A stretch of 5,984 nt of DNA from Candidatus Alkanophagales archaeon (GTDB lineage Archaea > Halobacteriota > Syntropharchaeia > Alkanophagales > B39-G2), in the NCBI GenBank assembly GCA_003661185.1, contig QMVQ01000107.1, positions 1 to 5,984 of the forward strand, written 5' to 3'. Position numbers and translations under genes: made by a program. This document shows positions 1-5,639 of the stretch, piece by piece (within the stretch, counting starts at the first letter, position 1; every line of letters begins with the position of its first letter). The notes under the pieces are model-generated. The model made no database searches, was not told the DNA's origin, and saw nothing but the letters and a program-made list of their open reading frames with translations.

Positions 1-60
1 ATCGTAGAAGCCGCAATTCATCCACCGGTTGAAACCGGTGGTCTTCTTGCGGCAAATTCT
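1..60 (+). mobile_element. Nested palindrome, probable right end of an IS200/IS605-type element
   Basis: Two stacked inverted repeats are visible. The inner arms are CCACCGGTT (22-30) and AACCGGTGG (33-41), a perfect 9-base match. The outer arms are GCCGCAA (10-16) and TTGCGGC (47-53). A further AGAA (6-9) matches TTCT (57-60) across a 3-base bulge. The preceding ATTCATCC and the following CTTCTTGCGGC resemble, from memory, the right-end hairpins of archaeal and bacterial tnpB-carrying elements, where the same hairpin forms the 3' part of the guide RNA. GC content drops sharply after it, which fits an element boundary near 54-60. The rest of the element would lie left of the window. A plain terminator is possible, but no T-run follows. 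Confidence 0.45.
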
Positions 61-87
61 ATAAAACCGATATATTTTAAAGAGTAA
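1..87 (+). CDS. Possible C-terminal tail of a TnpB-like protein, 5' end outside the window
   Basis: Frame 1 is open from the window edge to a TAA at 85-87, giving 28 residues that begin IVEAAIHPPVETGG. The frame runs through the palindrome, as tnpB frames often do at the right end of IS200/IS605 elements. No catalytic motif or zinc ribbon is present in this short stretch, so the assignment rests only on the palindrome and on a general resemblance of the tail. It may equally be non-coding. The sequence left of position 1 would settle it. Confidence 0.22.
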   Translation: MVEAAIHPPVETGGLLAANSIKPIYFKE

Positions 88-236
88 GAATAGGAGAACA
101 GAGAAGAAGGTAGCTTCTTTTGATTTGCCTGCATTTACTCTGCCTAAACTAATCCTCTGTTAGCTACCTAAATTTAATCTACCTTTGCCCGATTTTAGCT
201 CAGCTCAAAAAAGGAAAAATTAGATGTCATGACGCT
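61..236. other. AT-rich intergenic stretch with a TATA-like box and crossing complementary segments
   Basis: No credible gene is seen here. TATATTTTAAA at 71-81 could be a plus-strand TATA box, placing a start site near 100-107. Just downstream, AACAGAG (97-103) is complementary to CTCTGTT (155-161), and GGTAGCT (109-115) to AGCTACC (162-168). These pairs cross rather than nest, as in a pseudoknot. A competing local hairpin is AAGAAG (104-109) with CTTCTT (114-119) around a GTAG loop. The stretch may be the leader of the small frame at 237, a structured RNA, or neutral DNA next to an insertion element. Confidence 0.3.
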
Positions 237-419
237 ATGGACGTGGTTGATTGCCCCTCTGGAATAATAGCAACTATAATAACAATAGTTGTTCTCATAA
301 TTATTTCACGTCCACTTTCAGAACTCAATGGGATTCCGTCCACGTAGTTCTTGATCGTAGGTATATTGCTTGCTATTATGATCATTGTTGCGGCTATTTC
401 GTCACTTCCGAGAAGATGA
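237..419 (+). CDS. Candidate small two-helix membrane protein with an in-frame TAG (pyrrolysine codon, or a split/decayed gene)
   Basis: From ATG 237 the frame reads MDVVDCPSG, a hydrophobic segment rich in I, V, T and L (residues about 10-24), the polar linker RPLSELNGIPST, then TAG at 345-347. It continues in the same frame with a second hydrophobic segment (residues about 38-54), ends SSLPRR, and stops at TGA 417-419. That is 60 codons with one internal amber. Read conventionally, the product is a 36-residue single-helix peptide, and TTG 351 could start a second one. Polar caps around both helices make a real membrane protein plausible. The A/T-rich composition alone favours hydrophobic codons, however, and no well-spaced ribosome site is seen: AAAGGA lies about 20 bases upstream. 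I recognise no family. Pyrrolysine decoding, a stop that inactivated a gene, and chance all remain open. Confidence 0.3.
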
Positions 420-441
420 TAATTCTATTGTTGCTTTTTGC

Positions 442-1863
442 TTATTTCCCTTTTAAAGCTGTTAAAATTCTCTTTTTTTTCTTAATAGCGTTTTCTGCGG
501 CAGCTTTAACCTTCTGCCGCAATTCTTCAAAGTTCTGAGGCTTGCTTTCGCCTACGACCTTCTTGACGGGCGTGTATGCCGACTCTCTAAATCTCGGGAC
601 GAAAGGCATCCGTCGTCCGTCGACGATTAACTCGGCGCCTTTGCCCCGTTCGACGAAACCCACCTCATCTATCTCGACGCCGGCGGCGCGCACCGCCCTT
701 TTGACAACGTCCGCAACACCTTCCTCGCAAATCACGAGCAGTGCGTCCAAAGAAACCCCCAAATAATCAATTTGGTGCCGCTCAAGCATTTCTAAAACCT
801 TTGGGTTCGTTAACTTCCTTATTCTATTCTCATAAAATACAAGCTTCACGTTGGAGACCTTTGCGATCTCGTGGGCGTCGCCGCGCACGCCTCCGTTCGT
901 AACATCGGCCATCACATGAATTTTTCCGCTCTTTAAAGCTTCGACCATGTCGGCATCATGCAACAGCGCTTTACATGCGTTTATGAACCTTAGGTTGAGT
1001 GTTTCGTAGACGACGTTGAAGTCGCCGTGGTAGAGAGCAGCGGTTGCAACGGTGCCCCCGCCTGCACCTTCGGTCATTAAGATGACGTCCCCCTCCTTCG
1101 CATTTTTCCTCGTGAGGATGAAGTCCGCGATACCGACGGCGCCGACGCAGCCGGTCATGCGTTCGCCGATGACGAGGTCGCCGCCGATGCGGAGCGTCGA
1201 GCCGGTGATAAGTGGAACGCCTGAAAGCTCGGAGACGACAGAGATTCCAGCAACGTGCTCGAAGATCTTGGCGACGTCGCCGTCGTCCGCAACGTGTATG
1301 TCCGAGAAAAGCGCAACGGGCTCCGCTGCCATCACGTAAACGTCTCGAAGCGCTGCACGGGCGACATGGAAGCCAGCAAGGAGCGGGAAATCACTGAGCC
1401 GTGAGTGCATGCCGTCCACGGTCACCACCAAGTATTTCGGCGAAGTGGCGTTGCTATGGGCATCGCCGCCTTCAGCGTCATCGCTCACGCCACTGTTGTC
1501 GAGTTGCACGACGCCGGAATCGCTGAGGCTTGAGGAATCCACGACTGCGCTTGTCCTCCCTATGATTCCTGCAATCTTCTCATGGACGTAGAAGTCGCCC
1601 AAGCCACGGGAGCCGACACCGAACTCTCCCATCATCACGCCTGAAGGTTCGAAGCACAGCACGCCGAGCGGGTCGTCCACCTCGCCGGCACGGAGCGTCG
1701 TCCTCGCCTCCTCAAGGATGGCAGCGGCGAGACGTTCAGCATACTCCGCCGGAATTTTCTTAATTTCTATAATGCGGCGGCTCATTTCCGAAATTATCTC
1801 AGCCGCAGGGACGCCCTCCCGCAAGCACCGCTTCGCAAAGCCCTCCAAGTCCATACTCCACAA
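442..1863 (-). CDS. AIR-synthase-related (PurM/HypE-fold) protein, archaeal
   Basis: This protein belongs to the PurM/HypE/SelD superfamily, whose members bind ATP and activate a carbonyl or amide-type oxygen as a phosphate. The reaction of this methanogen-type branch is not known to me. There is a helical N-terminus (residues 1-60), then the N-terminal AIRS-like domain with VTVDGMHSRLSDFP (147-160), SDIHVADDGD (187-196) and TGSTLRIGGD (220-229). The C-terminal domain has MADVTNGGVRGDA (318-330). The tail is lysine-rich with KKKK at 461-464. Residues about 103-143 form a Ser/Asp/Gly-rich stretch that looks like an inserted loop. The start is TTG 1863, chosen because GGAG (1872-1869) lies 5 bases upstream. 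ATG 1854 is the alternative and gives MDLEGF, which is probably the family-like start, but its own GGAG is only one base away. A TATA box at 1916-1927 suggests transcription separate from the upstream operon. Confidence 0.85.
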   Translation of the reverse strand: MWSMDLEGFAKRCLREGVPAAEIISEMSRRIIEIKKIPAEYAERLAAAILEEARTTLRAGEVDDPLGVLCFEPSGVMMGEFGVGSRGLGDFYVHEKIAGIIGRTSAVVDSSSLSDSGVVQLDNSGVSDDAEGGDAHSNATSPKYLVVTVDGMHSRLSDFPLLAGFHVARAALRDVYVMAAEPVALFSDIHVADDGDVAKIFEHVAGISVVSELSGVPLITGSTLRIGGDLVIGERMTGCVGAVGIADFILTRKNAKEGDVILMTEGAGGGTVATAALYHGDFNVVYETLNLRFINACKALLHDADMVEALKSGKIHVMADVTNGGVRGDAHEIAKVSNVKLVFYENRIRKLTNPKVLEMLERHQIDYLGVSLDALLVICEEGVADVVKRAVRAAGVEIDEVGFVERGKGAELIVDGRRMPFVPRFRESAYTPVKKVVGESKPQNFEELRQKVKAAAENAIKKKKRILTALKGK

Positions 1864-1868
1864 TTTAA

Positions 1869-1872
1869 CTCC
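1869..1872 (-). promoter_or_regulatory. Ribosome binding site that favours the TTG start of the AIR-synthase-like gene
   Basis: On the minus strand the sequence reads GGAG, five bases, then TTG (1863). A second GGAG (1859-1856) lies only one base before ATG 1854, too close for normal pairing. The tandem arrangement makes TTG the better-supported start, or allows both to be used. Confidence 0.4.
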
Positions 1873-1915
1873 ATTTAAGGCATTTTTTTTGATGAACTGA
1901 TGCTGACTACTGAGG

Positions 1916-1927
1916 TTTTATATAAAG
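1916..1927 (-). promoter_or_regulatory. Archaeal TATA box, probable promoter of the AIR-synthase-like gene
   Basis: The minus strand reads CTTTATATAAAA, close to the archaeal TATA consensus. A start site about 25 bases downstream would fall near 1893-1898 and leave a leader of about 30 bases before the TTG at 1863. The motif is nearly palindromic and could also drive plus-strand transcription toward 1943, but no convincing plus-strand gene follows. I saw no clear BRE on either side. Confidence 0.5.
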
Positions 1928-2051
1928 TAATCTCAATCGGGCGAGTTTCATCAGGAAGAAGGGCAGTGGAAGGGGTGGATGCTTCCCGTGCGGGTTGAAG
2001 TTCGATTTCACTGAGGCAATTAAAATGCTTGGAATTAACGTAACGCCTGTA
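1928..2051. other. Intergenic segment with a purine-rich stretch and a small hairpin, function unknown
   Basis: This lies between the end of the DUF2117-like gene and the promoter of the AIR-synthase-like gene. Its plus strand is strikingly purine-rich from about 1953 to 1980 and is followed by an imperfect hairpin, CTTCCCG (1982-1988) with CGGGTTGAAG (1991-2000). Both strands have stop-free frames across it (plus strand from 1926, including GGCFPCGLKFDF; minus strand, including FNPHGKHPPLP), but neither has a good start or a recognisable product. It could be a dispersed intergenic repeat, a transcript made from the bidirectional TATA box, or a gene remnant. No terminator for the upstream operon is obvious. 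Confidence 0.3.
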
Positions 2052-3158
2052 TCATGTCTTCAAAACCGCCTTTATCTTCCCATCGGCAATCCTGACAACC
2101 TTCTCTTTTACCTCTTTGAAACTAGCCTCTATTTCGTCTTTGCCGTCAAAGACCTCCGTCTTGACTTTCTCGCCAACGATGTCGTCGCTTTCAGGTTCAA
2201 GTCTCAAAACGAAACTACCACTCGGCAAAAATTTCCTGAGGCTCTCGAGGGAACCGTCGTAGCCCTCGACGAGGCAGTCGGCGTCGCCGTCCGTAATCCC
2301 GATGATCGGCATGCCAAACCTCTTGAAAATATCGCCGATGATGCACGTTGTGTCGTCGCCGACGGTCACCGCGGCGTCCACGCTTTCTATCCTTGAGAAA
2401 ACGTGCTCAGCATCGTAAAAGTATGCGACCCTGCGGACTTCCCTCTGTGCTGCCGCTTTCAAGACTCGTGGCGGCGTTGTCCGCCTGAAAACACGAGCGG
2501 ACTTCACCATTGCACGCTTTAAATCAATTTTGCCAAGCTTCACGAGGTTATGAGCGATGAGCATGCCCCCTCGCAGCTCCACGATTTTCCCCTCCTTTGC
2601 AACAATGGTCACGTCGTCGGAGTTAGAAATGCCTATGACGACGCCGTTTACTATTATCTTCTCATCAGGAAGCACGCCACGCACACGGCGTAGCTCTAAG
2701 CCGTCTTTACTGATTATATCGTCTGCAAGCAGCTCCGCAGGGGCGATCTCGAAGCCTAAGGGCTCTAAAATACGCAGAAGAGTCTCAAGCTCCGCTGCTT
2801 CGGCACGCCACGGTATCAAGCGCCTGCCCTGAAACTCGACCTGCACGAAGTTCGGCACGTTTGCACGCTTGAAGACTTCGGCGCCGAGCGAGATCCCGCT
2901 CTCCAGAGTTTTTGCGTGGTTTGCGAAGATTATAAGGTCTGCACCCTCCTCATGGAGGCGTCTGACGACCTCTGACGGGCGTAGGTCCATACTGATGTCG
3001 ATGACGTGCTGCAAACCCGCATCGATTACGGCGGTTTTCCCGGTAATGCCGCCGAGCGCCGCCCTCACCTCAAAGCTGGAGAGAGCCTCGAGTAGCAGAA
3101 CAGCCCCACCACCATCTATTACTTCAGGACCATGGAACACCAGCGCTAACCGCTTCAT
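2052..3158 (-). CDS. DUF2117-like archaeal protein of unknown function
   Basis: The 368-residue product opens with MKRLALVFHGPEVIDGG and has LGGITGKTAVIDAGL at 35-49. I recognise this pattern as the archaeal DUF2117-type family, found chiefly in methanogens and with no established activity that I know of. The first 140 or so residues look like an alpha/beta domain. The C-terminal half carries VTVGDDTTCIIGDI (265-278) and GITDGDADCL (287-296), acidic clusters after predicted beta strands that could bind a metal or nucleotide (inference). The ATG at 3158 is preferred because it places the hydrophobic first strand and HGPE at the very N-terminus. ATG 3173 and TTG 3188 are in frame, the latter 18 bases from the upstream gene, and neither has a well-spaced strong Shine-Dalgarno sequence. 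The gene lies directly downstream of the dihydropteroate-synthase-like gene and is almost certainly cotranscribed with it. Confidence 0.8.
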   Translation of the reverse strand: MKRLALVFHGPEVIDGGGAVLLLEALSSFEVRAALGGITGKTAVIDAGLQHVIDISMDLRPSEVVRRLHEEGADLIIFANHAKTLESGISLGAEVFKRANVPNFVQVEFQGRRLIPWRAEAAELETLLRILEPLGFEIAPAELLADDIISKDGLELRRVRGVLPDEKIIVNGVVIGISNSDDVTIVAKEGKIVELRGGMLIAHNLVKLGKIDLKRAMVKSARVFRRTTPPRVLKAAAQREVRRVAYFYDAEHVFSRIESVDAAVTVGDDTTCIIGDIFKRFGMPIIGITDGDADCLVEGYDGSLESLRKFLPSGSFVLRLEPESDDIVGEKVKTEVFDGKDEIEASFKEVKEKVVRIADGKIKAVLKT

Positions 3159-3206
3159 CTTTTCTAACTTCATTTCCTGGCGTGGCAAATAACTCTTCTG
3201 CTTGCA

Positions 3207-4742
3207 TTAAAACGTCTCGTCCTGCACGTAGCTTCTCGAAAACCGCAATGAAAGCTCAGCCTTCAAAAGCTCACGCCCGAGATAGGCGGCGTGCTCAAGC
3301 GAGGAGACGAGCCCAAACTTCAGAATCGTATCAAGGACATCCTTTGCCGTCTTTCCTTTAATGACGACCTTCGAAGAGTGTTTTGCGTAAATCTCGTCGT
3401 CGAACGTTGCTATTTCAAAACAGCCTTTCGGGTCAGGCGTCCACGTTTCGGATGCGTTCGCATTTACAACATTAACGGCGTCGCCGAGAATCAGTCGTCG
3501 AAGTTCGGCGTCGGGCGGCGTTCTCCGCCGTTTTTCTTTCACGACGAGCAAATCCAACCCCAAGTCCTTAGGCGGCATGTTGCGACGCCTCGCAAGGAGC
3601 GTCATCTCCGCTGCCTGCCGCAACTCTTTAATGCCACCTCTCGTCTTAGGGCTGTGCTCCGTCGTGAAGAGTATGTCGACGTCGAGTTCGGCGGCGACGC
3701 ATGCGAGCACAGCGTTCACGCCGACGGAATCCGCATCCAGAAGCTCAGTTACGTTCCCCACGCCAAACAACAAAGGCGTCTTTTTGTCCTTCGCTCTGAA
3801 AAAATAGTATGTCAACAGCGAGCCCAAAATGCCCCTGCCGACGAGTGGCGGACTCAGCACAGGGTCTGCGATTATTTTGCGAACGCCTATTTTCCTTGCA
3901 GTTTTAATGTTCGCTAGCAAGCTTCTTACCCTATCTTCTGCGGATACCAGCTTGTCTTCACTCACGGCATCGGGCTCGTCAGGAGTCAAGACGGCAGCAA
4001 CGTCGTGCGCTGCGACGTGCTCGCTCACAGTCTCCAAATTTTTGCCGCTGAGACTCATTACCATATCCACACCAGCATTCAATGCAGCTGCGATTTGTGG
4101 CGGCAAGAAGGTATCGATGCTGAGCGGCACGCCGAAGTCAGAGGCGACTCGCACCACCTTTTCCACGTCTGCGGGCTTTGCATCCAGCGGCACACCCAAA
4201 TCCACGATGTCGGCGCCCTTTTCCACATAGTCCTCAATGCGGCGGCGAAGCTCGGTTTCCTCGAGCCTCGTCGCATCCACCACTTCTGCGCAAATCTTCA
4301 TGCGTCCGCCGCCTATCTTCAAGCCTTTTATGCTGAAGCTCGCCGTCGCCGCCCTCTCCGCTTCTTCTAACTCCTTAAGCGCCACTTCAAGGCGGTGACT
4401 CGCCACAAGCTCGTCGGCGGCGCGCTCGCCCGAAAGCGGCGCGCCCTCCTTAAGTAACGGCAATAAAAGCGGAATGTCATAGGCGTTCTTTGTTCCTTTC
4501 CTCGTCGTTGCCACGCCATCCAAAATGCTGAAGTCCGAGCCGCACAAGCCCGATACCAGCACTAAATCGTATTCATCGTCAAGCGTCTTCAAAAACTCCC
4601 TGAGCATCTCAGGGGTGATGAACGCCGCAACATCGACGTCCAGAACGGCGACATCGCATTCCACACCCTCCGTCCTTGCAGCCTTCGCCGCCTCCCTTAC
4701 AAGCTTTTCCGCTCTCCTTCCGGTTATCAAGAGCACCCTCAT
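3207..4742 (-). CDS. Dihydropteroate synthase-like protein (archaeal three-domain type)
   Basis: This 511-residue protein matches the archaeal dihydropteroate-synthase-related family (TIGR00284 as I recall). Residues 1-145 form an N-terminal Rossmann-like domain starting MRVLLITGRRAEKL. Residues 148-390 form a pterin-binding-type TIM barrel with GADIVDLG (176-183), SIDT (208-211), DP (293-294) and FGVGNVTEL (326-334). Residues 400-511 form a C-terminal domain ending with HAAYLGRELLKAELSL (484-499) and SYVQDE. Several canonical dihydropteroate synthase residues look replaced: the usual IND after SIDT is MVMSLSG (227-233), and the Ser-Arg-Lys strand is GVGN. A classical folate-type reaction is therefore unlikely. 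A role in methanopterin or other C1-coenzyme metabolism is inference. The start ATG overlaps the upstream stop as ATGA, and GGAG (4755-4752) lies 9 bases before it, indicating translational coupling. Confidence 0.87.
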   Translation of the reverse strand: MRVLLITGRRAEKLVREAAKAARTEGVECDVAVLDVDVAAFITPEMLREFLKTLDDEYDLVLVSGLCGSDFSILDGVATTRKGTKNAYDIPLLLPLLKEGAPLSGERAADELVASHRLEVALKELEEAERAATASFSIKGLKIGGGRMKICAEVVDATRLEETELRRRIEDYVEKGADIVDLGVPLDAKPADVEKVVRVASDFGVPLSIDTFLPPQIAAALNAGVDMVMSLSGKNLETVSEHVAAHDVAAVLTPDEPDAVSEDKLVSAEDRVRSLLANIKTARKIGVRKIIADPVLSPPLVGRGILGSLLTYYFFRAKDKKTPLLFGVGNVTELLDADSVGVNAVLACVAAELDVDILFTTEHSPKTRGGIKELRQAAEMTLLARRRNMPPKDLGLDLLVVKEKRRRTPPDAELRRLILGDAVNVVNANASETWTPDPKGCFEIATFDDEIYAKHSSKVVIKGKTAKDVLDTILKFGLVSSLEHAAYLGRELLKAELSLRFSRSYVQDETF

Positions 4743-5311
4743 AGGATGCCACTCCTCAAAACTGCTCTTGCGAAAATCCTTGCAACTCTTAGTGGTTCTG
4801 GGACCTTTCCATGCGTCGTGAACTTGTTTAAGAGCGTTCTTGCTTCTCTGATTGTCATCCCGAGTGCCCGCACGAAGACTGAGTGCCCGTTGCGCAGCCT
4901 CACCGGCGTGCGTTCGCCCAAACTTTTGTAAATAGCTACTCGTTGCTCCCAGTCATCAAAGTGCGCTTTAAAGTGTTCTTCAAGCCCTTCCGACGGCTCG
5001 TAAGTGACACAGAGCACCGGGATGCCTAAAGCATCATGAACCTTGTTTATGTCAATGATGTTGAACCAGCTGATGATACAACCGTTAAGCATGATGGCGT
5101 TGAGGTCGTTTCTTTGAAGCGATTCAAAGATTTGGAGGACGCCCGCTGTTGCATCCATACCGCCTACCGTGATTTTCGTGACGGCGACGCCGTCTATCTG
5201 CAAATCAGGGCGCATGACCACGCCCGCCAGCACTGACACGTTGCGACGCCGCACGAAGCTCTCGGCAACGCCGAGCACCCGTATGCCTCTCTTGCTTAAG
5301 TGAAGTTCCAT
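4739..5311 (-). CDS. DUF99 (UPF0215) family protein, endonuclease V-like fold
   Basis: The 190-residue product has KRGIRVLGVAESF (7-19), TVGGMDATAGV (48-58), a hydrophobic core IMLNGCIISWFNIID (73-87), PVLCVTYEPSEGL (98-110) and a C-terminal helix with HGKVPEPLRVARIFA (167-181). These features identify the archaeal DUF99/UPF0215 family, which is related to endonuclease V but has no proven activity that I know of. The first-strand acidic position reads AES rather than DD, so a metal-dependent nuclease function is doubtful. This may be normal for the subgroup. The start is ATG 5311. An in-frame ATG at 5377 would add 22 residues, run into the divergent pcc1 gene and spoil the family-like N-terminus. 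It is the first gene of the minus-strand operon, and its TGA overlaps the next gene's ATG. No Shine-Dalgarno sequence is visible upstream, so the mRNA may be leaderless. Confidence 0.85.
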   Translation of the reverse strand: MELHLSKRGIRVLGVAESFVRRRNVSVLAGVVMRPDLQIDGVAVTKITVGGMDATAGVLQIFESLQRNDLNAIMLNGCIISWFNIIDINKVHDALGIPVLCVTYEPSEGLEEHFKAHFDDWEQRVAIYKSLGERTPVRLRNGHSVFVRALGMTIREARTLLNKFTTHGKVPEPLRVARIFARAVLRSGIL

Positions 5312-5348
5312 CTTAAGATTTAAGGCGGGAGACGAGAAAAAAGCATTG
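5312..5348. promoter_or_regulatory. Short divergent intergenic region between the DUF99 gene and pcc1
   Basis: Only 37 bases separate the two start codons. CTTAA-GAT-TTAAG at 5312-5324 is an interrupted palindrome whose centre lies about 31 bases before the pcc1 ATG (5349), a fit for a TATA-like box driving a leaderless pcc1 mRNA. It directly abuts the DUF99 start, so it cannot be that gene's TATA box; the DUF99 promoter would have to lie in the first codons of pcc1. GGAG at 5328-5331 is 17 bases from the pcc1 ATG, too far for a ribosome site. Confidence 0.3.
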
Positions 5349-5639
5349 ATGCTTGCAGAGTTCGAAGTGAGCTTCAACGAGGACGAAGACGGTAAGGAGC
5401 TTGCGAGAATAATTTACGAGGCGGTGCGTAAGGAAGCTGAGGAGCCGCTGCGGCGGGCGAGCGTCACGCTCTCGCTGGAGATTAGCAAGGGCGAAGACGA
5501 AGAGAAAAAAAGCACGCCTTGCATTCTTATTCGCATCCACGCCGACGACATCGTCATGCTCAGGGCGCTTTCCAATACTTGGCTCAGGTTGATAAAAACG
5601 TCAAAAGAGGCTTTAGACGTGATTAGTAATAGTAGGTGA
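5349..5639 (+). CDS. pcc1: KEOPS complex subunit Pcc1
   Basis: The 96-residue protein has the small alpha/beta Pcc1/CTAG architecture: strand MLAEFEVSF, helix of residues about 16-31 ending EEPLRRA, strands SVTLSLEIS (38-46) and CILIRIHADD (58-67), then the typical last helix MLRALSNTWLRLIKTSKEALD (70-90). Pcc1 is the dimerising subunit that holds Kae1 in the KEOPS complex, which makes the threonylcarbamoyl group of t6A at position 37 of ANN-decoding tRNAs in the cytoplasm. The charged loop GEDEEKKSTP (48-57) is longer than I expect. ATG 5349 is preferred over TTG 5346. The stop TGA (5637-5639) lies inside GTGAC, the predicted tip of the adjoining TnpB element, so the last residues ISNSR may not be the ancestral C-terminus. 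The final helix is complete, so the gene is probably functional. Confidence 0.85.
   Translation: MLAEFEVSFNEDEDGKELARIIYEAVRKEAEEPLRRASVTLSLEISKGEDEEKKSTPCILIRIHADDIVMLRALSNTWLRLIKTSKEALDVISNSR

Noticed and set aside
251..538. A 95-codon plus-strand frame over the small hydrophobic region
   Set aside because: It overlaps the 237-419 frame out of phase and then the 3' end of the AIR-synthase-like gene. Its composition (poly-Asn and Tyr, then Phe/Leu runs) looks like AT-rich noise.
1889..1915. TGATGA and CTGA motifs resembling a C/D box guide RNA
   Set aside because: The motifs are crowded together without the 10-12 base guide spacing, and the region is the leader of the AIR-synthase-like gene.
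1979..2014. Short plus-strand peptide frame MLPVRVEVRFH after GGGGTGG
   Set aside because: Eleven codons with no downstream plus-strand gene to control; a chance ATG after purine-rich sequence is more likely.
1975..2015. Possible tRNA T-arm (TTCGATT loop) in the intergenic segment
   Set aside because: The flanking five-base arms TGAAG and TCACT do not pair, and no acceptor or anticodon stem could be built around them.
1995..2396. A 133-codon plus-strand frame
   Set aside because: Almost all of it is antisense to the well-supported DUF2117-like gene. Its TTG start has no ribosome site and the product resembles no family I know.
3291..3917. A 208-codon plus-strand frame, with other antisense frames over 542-4821
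   Set aside because: They mirror GC-rich codons of recognisable minus-strand genes and have Arg/Ser-rich low-complexity products, so they are shadows.
5312..5377. N-terminal extension of the DUF99 protein from ATG 5377
   Set aside because: The 22 extra residues are antisense to pcc1, are Ser/Asn/Phe-rich and unlike the family, and would place the start inside a divergent gene.
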